A stretch of DNA of 64,000 nt from Bog-159 sp963785255 (GCA_963785255.1 CAWAUR010000007.1:62001-126000), one strand, 5' to 3'; shown: positions 7,407 through 16,464, numbered from the stretch's first letter. Notes: generated by a model not told the origin, from the letters alone. Made by a program: numbers and translations.

Positions 7407-7536
7407 AGTCGAAATGTCAAATAGATTTGCGATCGGAGAGCGGCTTGGGGTGGACCCCTCGGCTGAGACAACCGGTTAAGACACTACTTACCGCTCGCTG
7501 AGAATTTATTGTACGGCAACCCGGTGGGATTGCAAA

Positions 7537-7707
7537 ATGGGATCCATGCTCGCCGGCGAACGGCTGTGGACTGCGGCCTGGTTGATGCATCTGGCGACCC
7601 TCAGATTTTTGCGCGTTCGCAACTGCGAGGGCTGTGACGTTTACATCCAACCCTATGATCCGGATCGAAACGCCGGCTACATCCTGATCGATCTGGACCA
7701 TAACTAG
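7537..7707 (+). pseudogene. Remnant of a RepB-family DNA primase gene
   Basis: An open stretch ends in TAG at 7705-7707 and reads GERLWTAAWLMHLATLRFLR then VRNCEGCDVYIQPYDPDRNA and GYILIDLDH. The pattern of a Trp-Thr start, 'LR..N..G..VYI.P' and a hydrophobic 'ILIDLD' strand resembles plasmid RepB-type primases (pfam16793). About 57 codons remain, and the region between 7407 and 7536 shows nothing else. It suggests a former mobile element. Confidence 0.45.
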
Positions 7708-7710
7708 CCT

Positions 7711-8769
7711 TCACGCCACCTTGCGCAGCCGGCTCACGCGACCTACTTCCACCCACTCGACCACCAGGATATTGCCCTCGTGATCGAAGCATGCACCGTG
7801 CGGACACACAAACTTGCCGGGCGTAAAGTGATCGCGCGTCTGCTTGCGCAGATCGCCCCAAGTCTTGGCGGCGCTGTCGTCGCCCAGGTGCTCGATCACC
7901 TTGTTGTCGCGGTCCATCAGGGTGACGCGCGCGCCTAAGTCGGGGATCGCGAACTCGCCGCGGCGCTCGCTGAAGTGGCACGGCAGATTGACGCCGCCCA
8001 CGAAACCGTCGTGCTTGCCATCGAGCGTGAAGTATTGCAGGCGCGCGTTAGCGCGATCCGCCACCAGCAGCCGCGGCTGCGGCCCGCGCAGATCCACGGT
8101 GATGCCGTGCGGACAATCCAACTGACCCGCTTCCTTGCCCTTGCCGCCGAAGGTGCGGATAAACTCGCCCTTGCTGTTATATTGATTGATGTAACTCGAA
8201 CCATAGCCATCGCCCACATAGATATCGCCATTAGGCGCGATAGCTAAGTTAGTCGGACTGTACTTAGTCGCCGGCTTATCATCCTTATCGAGCTTATAGA
8301 ACTCCGATTCCTTGGGATAGCCCAGTGTGAAGACTTCTTCGCCATCGAGGGTGGTCTTCACCACGATGGCGCGCTTGGTGTCGCACAGATACAGAAACTC
8401 CTGGCTGCCTTCCTTGCGGATATGCAGGCCGTGCGCGCCGCCCTGGAACTGGCTGCCCCAGGACTTGACGAACCTGCCTCCGGGATCGAAGACCACCATG
8501 GAATCGTGGCTTTCGCTCGCATCGTTGACCGTATGATGCACGTAGATGTGCGCCTGCGAGTCTTCGCACACGCCGTGCGTGTTGCCGTACTTGATGTTGG
8601 CCGGCAGTTCGCCCCAATCGTGCGTGCATTCGTACTTATGATCGCCTTCGCCTAAAATCGGCTTGGCGCTGCCGGATTTGTTTTGCGCGCCGAGAATGAT
8701 CGGTCCATAGCCGGCCAGTGCGGCGGCGCCGATGCCGCGGATAAACCCGCGGCGCGATGTGTCAGGCAT
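7711..8769 (-). CDS. Tat-exported NHL-repeat beta-propeller protein
   Basis: 352 residues. The N-terminus has a twin-arginine signal (SRRGFIRG) followed by AAALAGYGPIILGAQ, so it should be exported folded. The body contains NHL-like repeats of about 45 residues: VVFDPGGRFVKSWGS, LAIAPNGDIYVGDGYGSSYI, QLDCPHGITVDLRG, RLLVADRANARLQYF and CPHGACFDHEGNILVVEW. Such proteins are common in Acidobacteria and Planctomycetes; no enzymatic residues can be assigned. It stands alone; TAG remnants of other genes lie on both sides. Confidence 0.8.
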   Translation of the reverse strand: MPDTSRRGFIRGIGAAALAGYGPIILGAQNKSGSAKPILGEGDHKYECTHDWGELPANIKYGNTHGVCEDSQAHIYVHHTVNDASESHDSMVVFDPGGRFVKSWGSQFQGGAHGLHIRKEGSQEFLYLCDTKRAIVVKTTLDGEEVFTLGYPKESEFYKLDKDDKPATKYSPTNLAIAPNGDIYVGDGYGSSYINQYNSKGEFIRTFGGKGKEAGQLDCPHGITVDLRGPQPRLLVADRANARLQYFTLDGKHDGFVGGVNLPCHFSERRGEFAIPDLGARVTLMDRDNKVIEHLGDDSAAKTWGDLRKQTRDHFTPGKFVCPHGACFDHEGNILVVEWVEVGRVSRLRKVA

Positions 8770-8927
8770 GCTACCCTCCCTAAGAATGCTCCGCTAATTC
8801 TATCAAACGGCGATGAGGGCGGCGACGCATTACGCGGGAGGCTCCTCAGCCGCCGCTCTCCGTTTGCATTGTAGGGATTCAAATGGGCAGCCTCGTCGCG
8901 GCCGACTCGACGCCGGACAACATGGCG

Positions 8928-9235
8928 TCAAGCGACGGCGAACTTACCTTGTTCGACCGTGCCTCCTTTTGCCATTGGCGATGCGCGGGTTCGCCCCATG
9001 ATGGGCACGCCGGTTACGCCGTTCGCCAGGAAGAGCGGCAGATAATCCTGGTCAATCGATGGACGTGCATGTCCCAGAGACCGGGGATCAGAAATTTGCC
9101 GGCGGCTTCCACGGTGTGGGCGTTCCTGGGGGCGCGAACCGTGGCGGCCGGGCCGATGGCGGTAATGCGGCTGGCGGTGACGACTACAATTTGATTGGGC
9201 TTAGGCGGCGCGCCGGTGGCGTCGATTAAGTGACA
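8928..9235 (-). pseudogene. Amidohydrolase remnant
   Basis: On the minus strand one frame reads LIDATGAPPKPNQIVVVTAS, then RITAIGPAATVRAPRN and FLIPGLWDMHVH, the N-terminus of an imidazolonepropionase-like amidohydrolase including the first metal-binding HxH motif. The frame then fails; a second frame continues with DYLPLFLANGVTGVPIMG, the expected next segment, and ends at TGA 8928-8930. Only ~90 of ~430 residues remain. Confidence 0.65.
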
Positions 9236-9493
9236 TGCCGGAGGACGAGCACGGCGAGTTTGCGCGGCGAGCGGGGGCCGCGCAAGTGCCGGGAATCGTC
9301 ATTGTATAGCGGCACGGCGCCGGCTACCAGAGACGGCCTGAAAATGCACCGTGGGCGTCCAATCCTGGCCGCAGCCGTCTTTCAGGCGGCTAAGGCGAGT
9401 TGCCCGCCCCAGGCGAGCGTTGCTCGCCCAAAGAAGCGGGCCTACGAGGCCCGCGCAGGCAGAGTGCCTGCCCCACGACTGTGCACCACATTG
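9236..9493. repeat. Intergenic region of short GC-rich repeats
   Basis: No gene is visible. The stretch 9370-9475 consists of short inverted phrases such as GGGCCTACGAGGCCC and GGCAGAGTGCCTGCC, the same style as 10700-10750 and 25413-25460. On the minus strand a fragment near 9260 (RGPRSPRKLAVLVL) is too short to name. Confidence 0.4.
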
Positions 9494-10543
9494 TCACGGC
9501 TCGGAGGCGGCGGGGTTGATGGCGCGCAGGGAATCGGTCGCTTTGTTCCTCACCAGGGGATCCGAATCGTTCGCCATATGCCGAAGCACGCCGGTGAAAT
9601 GTTCGTCGCCGATTTGACCCATGAGCCAGGCCGCCGTTACGCGAAAGGCGGCTTCCGGATGGCGAGCCATTTTACTCAAGTGTCCGATGGCCTCGTGGAT
9701 TTCACCTTGCCGGTATAAACCGATGACAGCGTTCCCCGCGACACGATGATGAGAGTCCTCGACGGCCTGCCGAAACAAAGGACGAAAATCGCGAGTCGTG
9801 CAGTTCCAAAGACCTTCGATGAAATTGGCGCGCACGCGGGCGTCCCCATCGCGCATCAATCGTTCCGTAATCCCATGCGAGGGCAGTGTCTGTCCGAACA
9901 TCAGCGCTGTTTTGGAGCGGACCTGGCTATCGGGGCTGCGGAGAAACTGAACCAGAATGGGAATCATCCGGCCGACGGAGCCTAGCTTATCCAGAATCGC
10001 CAGCCCCCGTTGGCGCTCCGCTTCGGTGGTCAGATCGTCATCCAGCAGGCGTTTGGCGAAACGCACGTCGAACGGCGGATCATACTGCCCTAACGTCCTG
10101 GCGATGCGCACAGAGTCGTCCATGGACAGGGAGGGATTGCACAGTGTTTTAACCGTCTCCCCCAACCCACTTAGCAGGCGTTCGATGAACGGAGTAGCCC
10201 CTGGCCAGCGCTCCGGATCGTAATGCGACAGGACACTCTCCGCAACCTGCTGAGGCGCTTGGGCGGCCAGTTCCCGAATCTTGCGCGCCGCATCGGCAGG
10301 ATTTCGATTGTAGTTCGACAGCCAATACAAGGCTGCGCCGGCCACATCCCGCGGGACCACCTCTTCAATCGCGGGATCTCCCTCATGCAGCCTTGATTCT
10401 GCGAGGGCCACTTCCAGGCGCTCAAGCTGGCGGAAGGCGTCGTCCAGCGAGGTTGGCGGTGCGATAGCGGACGCTACCCCTTGAGATTCTCGCGGCGGTT
10501 GCGGCGCGGCTGGCTGGTGGCCGGGTATGTATCTGACCGCCAC
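9494..10543 (-). CDS. HEAT-repeat protein
   Basis: 349 residues, largely alpha-helical. Repeats of about 30 residues with the HEAT pattern occupy the C-terminal half: FLRSPDSQVRSKTALMFGQT, MRDGDARVRANFIEGLWNC, AVEDSHHRVAGNAVIGLYRQ, MARHPEAAFRVTAAWLMGQI and MANDSDPLVRNKATDSLRAI. The N-terminal ~110 residues are less repetitive. HEAT proteins are scaffolds; the partner is unknown. The GTG at 10543 is the first start after an in-frame TAA, with GGAGG 12 bases upstream. No signal peptide is seen, so it is probably cytoplasmic. Confidence 0.7.
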   Translation of the reverse strand: MAVRYIPGHQPAAPQPPRESQGVASAIAPPTSLDDAFRQLERLEVALAESRLHEGDPAIEEVVPRDVAGAALYWLSNYNRNPADAARKIRELAAQAPQQVAESVLSHYDPERWPGATPFIERLLSGLGETVKTLCNPSLSMDDSVRIARTLGQYDPPFDVRFAKRLLDDDLTTEAERQRGLAILDKLGSVGRMIPILVQFLRSPDSQVRSKTALMFGQTLPSHGITERLMRDGDARVRANFIEGLWNCTTRDFRPLFRQAVEDSHHRVAGNAVIGLYRQGEIHEAIGHLSKMARHPEAAFRVTAAWLMGQIGDEHFTGVLRHMANDSDPLVRNKATDSLRAINPAASEP

Positions 10544-10751
10544 GGTTACTTACCGCCTCCGGGGTTTTGCGATACCGATGTAACTAAAGTATCCATCCAC
10601 TGTCTCTATCGGCAGAGGAGGATGGCGGGTTTAGGTCTGTGTGGCAGCCACTCTGGCTGCGGCGGCCACTCAGGCCGCTTAACAGCATCTCCTCGAATGC
10701 CGGCAGGCGGCCTACGAGGCCGCCGCAGGCTACGAGCCTGCCCCACAATTC

Positions 10752-13490
10752 CTAATAGCGGAACTCGGCCTTTACAACTTCGTCTTCCACCGAATGCCGC
10801 AGCGTGAAACCGAGCTTCTCACAGATCCGCATCACGTCCCGATTATCCGGCAGAATATCCGCCTTCAGCGCGGTGAGCTTCTCGTCGCCGCCCACGATCA
10901 CCAGCCGTGCAAGCAGCTCTTTGCCCAGCCCGCGGCCGTGGAATTGATCGCTCACGAGCACGGCCACCTCCGCGTCGTTGGTGCCTAGAATGCGCGTCAG
11001 CCGGGCTACGGCCACGATCTCGTCCTCGCCGCTCGCGGGGTTCTTGCGCTCCGCCACCAGAGCCATTTCGCGGTCGTAATCGATGAAGCAGATCCGCGTC
11101 AGCCGCTCATGCGCCACGCGCTGCGGCAGATTCATCAGGTGGAAGTAGCGCAGATAAACGCTGCGCTCGGAAAGCGTGGCATGGAACTTCACCATGGCCG
11201 GCTCGTCCTCGGGCCGGATCGGCCGGATCAGCACTTCGGCGCCATCTTTCATCCCCCAGGTGGAAATGTAGCGCGTAGGATACGGACGGATGGCCAGCTT
11301 GGGGAGTTGTTCCTCGGTCACTTCAGGCCCATGCAGTACGATGCGGGCATCCAGCGCCACCAGCCGTTCGGGAGTCGCCAGCAGCGGGTTGATATCGATC
11401 TCCTTGATCCAGCGCTGCTCGGCCACCAGGCGGCTGAAGCGCACCATCACCTGTTCGAGCTCGGCGAGGTTTACGGGCTTGCGTCCGCGCACGCCCTGCA
11501 GCGCCTTGTAGATCTTGGTGTGCTCCATCATGCGGCGCGCCAGCGTGGTATTGAGCGGTGGCAGGCTCAACGAGCGGTCCTTGAAGACCTCTACTAACTG
11601 GCCGCCCGTGCCGAAGAGCAGCACCGGTCCGAATTGCGCGTCCAGGCTGCTGCCGATGATCAACTCATATCCATCGCCGATCTTGATCATGGGCTGCACG
11701 GTGACGCCTTGGAAATGCGGCGCGCCCACCTTTTCGGTCACGGACGCCTCGATCTTCCGCCAGGCACGTTCCACGGCGTCGCGGCCGCTGAGGTTCAACT
11801 GCACGCCGCCCACGTCGGTCTTATGGGTGATGGTCTCGGAAAACAACTTCAGAACGACCGGATATCCCATGCGCTCGGCCTGTTCGACGGCCTCTTCCAG
11901 CCTGCGCGCCACCACCGTGCGCACCGTGGGAATGTAATAAGCGTCCAGCACCTGTTTCGATTCGGCTTCGGTGAGGATGGTGCGGCCGGCGTCCCGCGCA
12001 TTCTGTATGATCTCGGAGGTCAGCGTTTTGTTCGGCGCGTAGTCGGCGGAGTCTTCCGGCAGCGACGGCGTTTCATACAGGCCCTTCAAGTTATACGCCC
12101 ACTTCCACATGTAAGTAAATGCGCGCACGGCGGTATCCGGGAACTGGAAGGTGGGAATCCGGGCTTGATTCAGAATGCCGATTCCCGCGGCTACATCGGC
12201 GCCGCCCATCCAGCTTGCCAGGATGGGTTTGCCTTCCAGCTTGGCGTAGGGCTTCAGGTGCTCGGCGGTTTGCGTGGGATCGGTCATGGCCTGCGGCGTC
12301 AGCACCACCAGCAGGCCGTCGCTGTTGGGATCCTTGGCGGCGATCTCCACCGCCTTGGCGTACCGTTCGGGGCTGGCGTCGCCCAACACGTCGATAGGAT
12401 TATTGTGGCTCCAGGCGGCGGGCAGGATCTGGTTGAGCGCTTCCATGGTCTCCGGCGATACATCCGAAAGCTCGCCGCCGTTGGCCACCAGAGCATCGGT
12501 GGCCAGCACGCCGGGACCGCCGGCATTGGTCAGAATGGTCAGCCGCGGACCCTTGGGGCTGGGCTGCTTCGAGAGCACTTCGGCCATGTAGAACAGGTCG
12601 GCGATGCTGTTCACACGCAGCACGCCGCTGCGCCGGAAGGCGGCCTCCAGCACCTCGTCGCTGCCGGCCAGGGAACCGGTGTGGGAAGCCGCGGCTTTGG
12701 CGGCGGCTTCACTGCGCCCGGCCTTGATCACGATGATCGGCTTGTTGAGCGCCACTTCGCGCGCGGCCGAGAGGAAGCCGCGGGCGTCGCCGATCGATTC
12801 CATATAAATGACAATGCTGCGGGTGCGCGGATCGTTGCCGAGGTAATAGATCAGGTCGCCCCAGCCCACATCCAGCATGGAGCCGATCGAGATAAACGCG
12901 CTGAAGCCCACCATTTCACGCAGGCTCCAATCCAGCACCGCCGTGCACAGCGCGCCGCTCTGGCTGATGAAGCCCACATTGCCCGGCCGCGCGATGGTGG
13001 ACGCAAACGTGGCGTTCAGCCCGGTCAACGGACTCATCACGCCCAGGCAGTTGGGGCCGATGATGCGCATGTTGGCCTTCCGCGCTTCGAGCAATGTCTG
13101 GCGCTCCAGTTCCACTCCCGCGGGGCCGATCTCCTTAAAGCCCGCCGAAATCACGATGGCGGCCTTCACGCCTTCCTCGCCACAATCGTGGATAATGCCA
13201 GGCACGCTGGCCGCCGGCGTGACGATCACAGCCAGATCCACCTGCTCGGGTACCTCGGAGATATGCTTGTAGGCCTTCACTCCCAGCACGCTTGGCCGCT
13301 TCGGATTGATGGGGAAAACGGTACCGCCGAAGGGGCTGCTCACCAGGTTCCATAGAACGGTGCGTCCGACGGTGTTGGCGGTTTCCGTGGCGCCGATGAC
13401 GGCCACGGTTTTGGGCGAGAAGAATACGTCGAGCGGCTGGGTGCCTTCCTTGATGGCTTTACGCGCTGGTTTAATGGCTTGCATAATCAT
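10752..13490 (-). CDS. ADP-forming acyl-CoA synthetase fused to a GNAT acetyltransferase (Pat-like)
   Basis: 912 residues, the size and order of Salmonella Pat/YfiQ-type protein lysine acetyltransferases. Residues 20-160 are the CoA-binding Rossmann domain (TVAVIGATETANTVGRTVLW), followed by the succinyl-CoA ligase-like domain with the His-containing AASHTGSLAG, an ATP-grasp domain (around 510-720), and a C-terminal GNAT domain with the acetyl-CoA loop GRGLGKELL. Pat-type proteins acetylate and switch off acetyl-CoA synthetase. Because the synthetase-like His and ATP-grasp residues appear retained, true ADP-forming acyl-CoA synthetase activity is possible too. It lies 15 bases after the small gene at 13506-13721, so the two probably form an operon. 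Confidence 0.85.
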   Translation of the reverse strand: MIMQAIKPARKAIKEGTQPLDVFFSPKTVAVIGATETANTVGRTVLWNLVSSPFGGTVFPINPKRPSVLGVKAYKHISEVPEQVDLAVIVTPAASVPGIIHDCGEEGVKAAIVISAGFKEIGPAGVELERQTLLEARKANMRIIGPNCLGVMSPLTGLNATFASTIARPGNVGFISQSGALCTAVLDWSLREMVGFSAFISIGSMLDVGWGDLIYYLGNDPRTRSIVIYMESIGDARGFLSAAREVALNKPIIVIKAGRSEAAAKAAASHTGSLAGSDEVLEAAFRRSGVLRVNSIADLFYMAEVLSKQPSPKGPRLTILTNAGGPGVLATDALVANGGELSDVSPETMEALNQILPAAWSHNNPIDVLGDASPERYAKAVEIAAKDPNSDGLLVVLTPQAMTDPTQTAEHLKPYAKLEGKPILASWMGGADVAAGIGILNQARIPTFQFPDTAVRAFTYMWKWAYNLKGLYETPSLPEDSADYAPNKTLTSEIIQNARDAGRTILTEAESKQVLDAYYIPTVRTVVARRLEEAVEQAERMGYPVVLKLFSETITHKTDVGGVQLNLSGRDAVERAWRKIEASVTEKVGAPHFQGVTVQPMIKIGDGYELIIGSSLDAQFGPVLLFGTGGQLVEVFKDRSLSLPPLNTTLARRMMEHTKIYKALQGVRGRKPVNLAELEQVMVRFSRLVAEQRWIKEIDINPLLATPERLVALDARIVLHGPEVTEEQLPKLAIRPYPTRYISTWGMKDGAEVLIRPIRPEDEPAMVKFHATLSERSVYLRYFHLMNLPQRVAHERLTRICFIDYDREMALVAERKNPASGEDEIVAVARLTRILGTNDAEVAVLVSDQFHGRGLGKELLARLVIVGGDEKLTALKADILPDNRDVMRICEKLGFTLRHSVEDEVVKAEFRY

Positions 13491-13505
13491 TTCGTCTTCG
13501 GCTTT

Positions 13506-13721
13506 CTATTGGTTGGCGTTCGAGCCAAACGCGGCCCGATTGAGAGCGGCGATCACGTCCTGGCTCGCCAGTCCGTTCTTGCGTGCCACGGATTCGATAT
13601 CGCAATCGTCGCAACTGGAGCGGAACCCCAACTCCTCGAAGACCGGTACGGTTTCCGGATGCGACTGTTTGACGTCGCGGACGATCATATCGCGGCGGAT
13701 GAGTTGATCGAATCGAAACAT
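13506..13721 (-). CDS. Small DUF1858/ScdA-N-like protein
   Basis: 71 residues from the ATG at 13721: MFRFDQLIRRDMIVRDVKQS, then HPETVPVFEELGFRSSCDDC and DIESVARKNGLASQDVIAAL. The helix, 'HPE.VPVFEE.GF', two closely spaced Cys residues and a final helix match the small DUF1858/DUF542-type domain found in ScdA/RIC and hybrid-cluster-associated proteins, which may bind redox or metal centres. It is the first gene of a probable two-gene operon with the acetyltransferase. The functional link is not known. Confidence 0.65.
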   Translation of the reverse strand: MFRFDQLIRRDMIVRDVKQSHPETVPVFEELGFRSSCDDCDIESVARKNGLASQDVIAALNRAAFGSNANQ

Positions 13722-13894
13722 GGCGTGCCCCTCAATCCAAAGTGTAGCAGGAGAATCGGGCCGAAATATCAGCAAAATGGCGAGGCGGTCTGGTTTTGGG
13801 AACGATCAAAGCCCAACTGATTGGATCTAAAGAGGTTGGCAACGCTACCTGCGGGGCGGGCAATCTTGCCCGCAGCCGGCTTTCAGCCGGCTTT

Positions 13895-13916
13895 GGACAG
13901 GCCAGGAGGCCTGTCC
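13895..13916. repeat. Palindromic GGACAGGCC repeat, copy 2
   Basis: A perfect 22-base copy lies in the intergenic region 13776-13964, next to another palindrome, GCCGGCTTTCAGCCGGC (13876-13892). No gene lies in this gap. A following GGCCAGGAATTGGCC forms a third hairpin, so the gap is almost wholly palindromic. Confidence 0.8.
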
Positions 13917-13964
13917 TACCTGCGGCCGTGGCCAGGAATTGGCCGCCGCACGCGCAGACCCGCG

Positions 13965-14921
13965 TTACGGAATCAGAACGATTCGCGGGCCGCGTGACGA
14001 ACGCTCCCACACCTGCTCAACATCCGCCAGCGGCACGCGCGCGGTTTCCATGCGCAAATGGCCGGAGGCTGCATTGTCCATGGCCCGCTTAAACGCATCC
14101 ATCAGGAGATTCATGGGCGGAAGTCCGCCGCCTAGAATCGACAGACCCGCACTCCGCACCGCCGCGCCCGGAATGGAACTCGTCGCGCCGGCGCTCTCCC
14201 CGATGGGGATCATGCGCGGCCCGGCCGCGTGCATCGAAAAGCCCGCGTGCGCTATCGCTTCCACCAGCAGTTCGGTTGGACGTCCCCACAAGTAGTTGAC
14301 GATCACACCGTAGCCTTTGTCCCCGGCCTCGCGCTGGAAAGCTTGAATGACATTCTGATCCGGCGCATCCAGGCGGATCACACTATCGGCGCCGAGCGAA
14401 AGCAGCCTGTGGAGCGCGGCCTCGTTGCGGCCCGCCGCGACCACGCGGCCCGCGCCCAGCAGTTTGGCGATCTGCACTGCGAGTTGCCCGGCAATGCCGG
14501 TAGCGCCCAGCACCAAAACAGTCTCGCCCGCCGCCAGTTGCGCGCGCCATTCGAGCGGCAGCCAACTGGATAGCGCGGGATTGGGCAGGGCCGCCGCGGT
14601 GGCATCGTCGAGCGCGTCCGGCACGGGCCAGCAACGCGCGCGCGCCACCACCGTGCGTTCGGCCATCGCGCCGTAAGGGCTGCGAGGTCCGCCGAAGAAG
14701 ACGCGCGTACCATCTTCGAGCATGCCCACTCCGTCCACGCCGCAGACCACCGGGAGCTTGCGCGGGCTGGCGTAGTGCGTGCCGCCGGCCATTAACTGGT
14801 CGATCGGCTTCAGCGATGCGGCGCGCACTTGGACGACTGTTTCGTGGGCTTCCGGCGTAGGATCGGGGAACGGCTCGTAGCGCGGCGGCTGGCCGAGTGT
14901 ATGCAGTACGGCGGCGTGCAT
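13965..14921 (-). CDS. MDR-family zinc-independent alcohol dehydrogenase / quinone oxidoreductase
   Basis: 318 residues, cytoplasmic NAD(P)H-dependent reductase. The GroES-like N-terminal half includes VRAASLKPIDQLMAGGTHYA and VVCGVDGVGMLEDG; the Rossmann half begins VLVLGATGIAGQLAVQIAKL, a variant of the GxGxxG nucleotide loop. Cys/His/Glu ligands of catalytic zinc are not seen, as in quinone oxidoreductases. It diverges from secG with a short gap holding the secG promoter. The substrate cannot be inferred. Confidence 0.8.
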   Translation of the reverse strand: MHAAVLHTLGQPPRYEPFPDPTPEAHETVVQVRAASLKPIDQLMAGGTHYASPRKLPVVCGVDGVGMLEDGTRVFFGGPRSPYGAMAERTVVARARCWPVPDALDDATAAALPNPALSSWLPLEWRAQLAAGETVLVLGATGIAGQLAVQIAKLLGAGRVVAAGRNEAALHRLLSLGADSVIRLDAPDQNVIQAFQREAGDKGYGVIVNYLWGRPTELLVEAIAHAGFSMHAAGPRMIPIGESAGATSSIPGAAVRSAGLSILGGGLPPMNLLMDAFKRAMDNAASGHLRMETARVPLADVEQVWERSSRGPRIVLIP

Positions 14922-14983
14922 AATCTAAAGCGTACATCGTTTCATGGGGCGGACCACGAGACCACGAGACCGCGACCCCCCGT

Positions 14984-15013
14984 TTGACCTGCGCATGTCT
15001 GGTTGCCTATACT
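14984..15013 (+). promoter_or_regulatory. secG promoter
   Basis: TTGACC (14984-14989), an 18-base spacer and TATACT (15008-15013) lie just ahead of secG; AAAAGGA follows at 15014-15020 as the ribosome binding site. The start codon is at 15026, so the leader must be very short. Confidence 0.6.
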
Positions 15014-15025
15014 AAAAGGAACGCG

Positions 15026-15430
15026 ATGTTGATTCTTTTGACGCTTATTCACGTAGCCGTGTGCATCTTCCTGATCATTGTAGTGTTGCTGCAAAGCGGG
15101 AAGGCCGCCGACTTGGCGGGAGCGTTCGGCGGCATGGGCTCGCAGACCGCCTTTGGTCCGCGCGGATCGGCTACCCTGCTCTCGAAAGCCACGACCATCT
15201 CGGCCATCGTGTTCATGATTACATCGCTAACGCTTTCGATCCTGGCCACGCGCGGATCGAACGGCGGCGCGAAGACGGTGCTGGATTCCGCGCCGGCGGG
15301 TGCGGCTACCCAAAAGGCGCCCGCGAAAGCCCCCGCGGCTCCCGGCGGCCCGAGCATCAAACTGCCGAACGGAAAGTCCGTGCCGCTGCAGTTACCGGCT
15401 AAGCCGCCCGCGGCCCCAGCAAAGAAGTAG
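15026..15430 (+). CDS. secG: SecG, preprotein translocase subunit
   Basis: 134 residues; the small integral subunit of SecYEG. Two membrane helices are visible: MLILLTLIHVAVCIFLIIVV at the N-terminus and AIVFMITSLTLSILATRG at about 55-75, separated by the conserved LLQSGKAADLAGAFGG and TAFGPRGSATLLSKAT. The C-terminal ~55 residues are Ala/Pro/Lys-rich, an extension common in this phylum. ATG at 15026 was chosen because the SecG helix begins there and an SD lies six bases upstream; the earlier in-frame TTG is part of the promoter. The tRNA-Leu gene follows closely. Confidence 0.93.
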   Translation: MLILLTLIHVAVCIFLIIVVLLQSGKAADLAGAFGGMGSQTAFGPRGSATLLSKATTISAIVFMITSLTLSILATRGSNGGAKTVLDSAPAGAATQKAPAKAPAAPGGPSIKLPNGKSVPLQLPAKPPAAPAKK

Positions 15431-15437
15431 CGCCCCT

Positions 15438-15524
15438 GCGGAGGTGGCGGAATTGGCAGACGCACTAGCTTGAGGTGCTAGCGGGAGCAATCTCGTGGGG
15501 GTTCAAGTCCCCCTCTCCGCACCA
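15438..15524 (+). tRNA. tRNA-Leu (GAG anticodon)
   Basis: 87 bases with encoded CCA. Acceptor GCGGAGG pairs with TCTCCGC plus A discriminator; the anticodon stem CTAGC/GCTAG encloses loop TTGAGGT, giving GAG; a long variable arm follows (class II, as for Leu); the T arm is GGGGG-TTCAAGT-CCCCC. The recurrent arrangement secG then tRNA-Leu is common in bacteria. Confidence 0.97.
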
Positions 15525-15547
15525 TATAATATGACGGTTAGCCAAGG

Positions 15548-15572
15548 CCGCTGAAGATCAGCGGTTTTCCTC
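15548..15572 (+). terminator. Rho-independent terminator after tRNA-Leu
   Basis: A 7-bp perfect stem, CCGCTGA (15548-15554) with TCAGCGG (15558-15564), has a three-base loop and is followed by TTTTCCTCTT. It is 24 bases after the tRNA. The region 15573-15826 beyond it shows no gene. Confidence 0.75.
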
Positions 15573-15826
15573 TTGGCGCACGTCCGTTATCGTAACCGTC
15601 GATCGTAACCGCGGACAAAGCAACGCCCCGAGGTCGATTTCAAGGCGCGGCTGCCGGCGTTCCAGCGATAACCGCCAACATAAGTTAAAGCCGCCCGGCG
15701 ACACGATCGGGCTTTCGCCTAACGAGAAATGCGCGGCATTTTCGCGCGCCTCCGTGTTCCTGAGGTTGTGCCGGGCTTTGGAGTAAAGTGAAGCTGGCGT
15801 AAACTTGAGAAGCGAAAGAATATCCC

Positions 15827-16055
15827 ATGACAGTCACCCTTCAATTAAGCCCGGAGGTCTGGCGGGTCTCCATTGGAGCAGTACATCCTCTCTCTCGCCG
15901 AGCAGGCGGCCGTCAAAGCGGAGCCAAGCGCCGATGCCGCTCCTCAATCGGCGCGCCAGGAAGCCGTGCGGCGCATGCTCGAATTCGGTGAGAAGCATCG
16001 CCCCACGCTCGAGCCGATTAGCCGAAAGCTCCTGCGCGAGGAGCATCGCCGCTGA
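15827..16055 (+). pseudogene. Degenerate VapB-type antitoxin
   Basis: ATG at 15827 opens MTVTLQLSPEV, a typical VapB start, but the frame then changes; the second frame from 15873 reads LEQYILSLAEQAAVKAEPSA and finishes ISRKLLREEHRR at 16055. About 15 residues between the parts are lost and the frames differ by one base. A shortened product from a TTG at 15873 remains conceivable. The stop overlaps the toxin start as in intact modules. Confidence 0.6.
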
Positions 16056-16415
16056 TGGCGACGTTCGCCCTCGACGCTTCCGTCGCGATTTCATGGCGCT
16101 TTCCCGGCGATCCGACTGAGGACCCTCCTTACAGTCGCCGGGTTCTGAAGGAATTGATATCGAACGACGCCATTGTGCCGGAGATCTGGGCGTTTGAAAT
16201 CGCCAATAATACTTTCGTCTCCTACAGCAGGCGCAAGCGAATCTCCGAGCAACAGATTGTTGAATATCTGAGGAATCCCTCGCCCGCCAGCGGAGCCTCA
16301 CGGCTTATGAGGCCGCGTATCTTGACCTTGCGTTACGGACGGACTGTCGCTTGCCAGTTCGGACGAACCACTTCGGCATGCTGCGGTTGCCGAGGGCATT
16401 ACGCTACTTAGCTGA
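16055..16415 (+). pseudogene. Degenerate VapC-type PIN toxin
   Basis: The N-terminus is intact (FALDASVAISWRFPGD with the first Asp; VPEIWAFEIANN with the second acid), but after ISEQQIVEYL some 25 residues are missing and the frame shifts. A second frame carries LTAYEAAYLDLALRT, with the third acidic site, and a third frame carries SLASSDEPLRHAAVAEGITL ending at TGA 16413-16415. At least two indels are needed, so the toxin should be inactive. Confidence 0.7.
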
Positions 16416-16464
16416 GCGATCGCCGATTTCGTCTCCGCAGGCCGATCTCTCGTGCGCCCCGCCG

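Noticed and set aside
7417..7701. 94-codon minus-strand frame
   Set aside because: Antisense to the primase-like fragment; no motif.
11634..13355. 573-codon open frame on the plus strand
   Set aside because: It lies wholly antisense to the acyl-CoA synthetase/GNAT gene, has His/Gly-rich composition typical of mirrored high-GC coding frames and no domain pattern.
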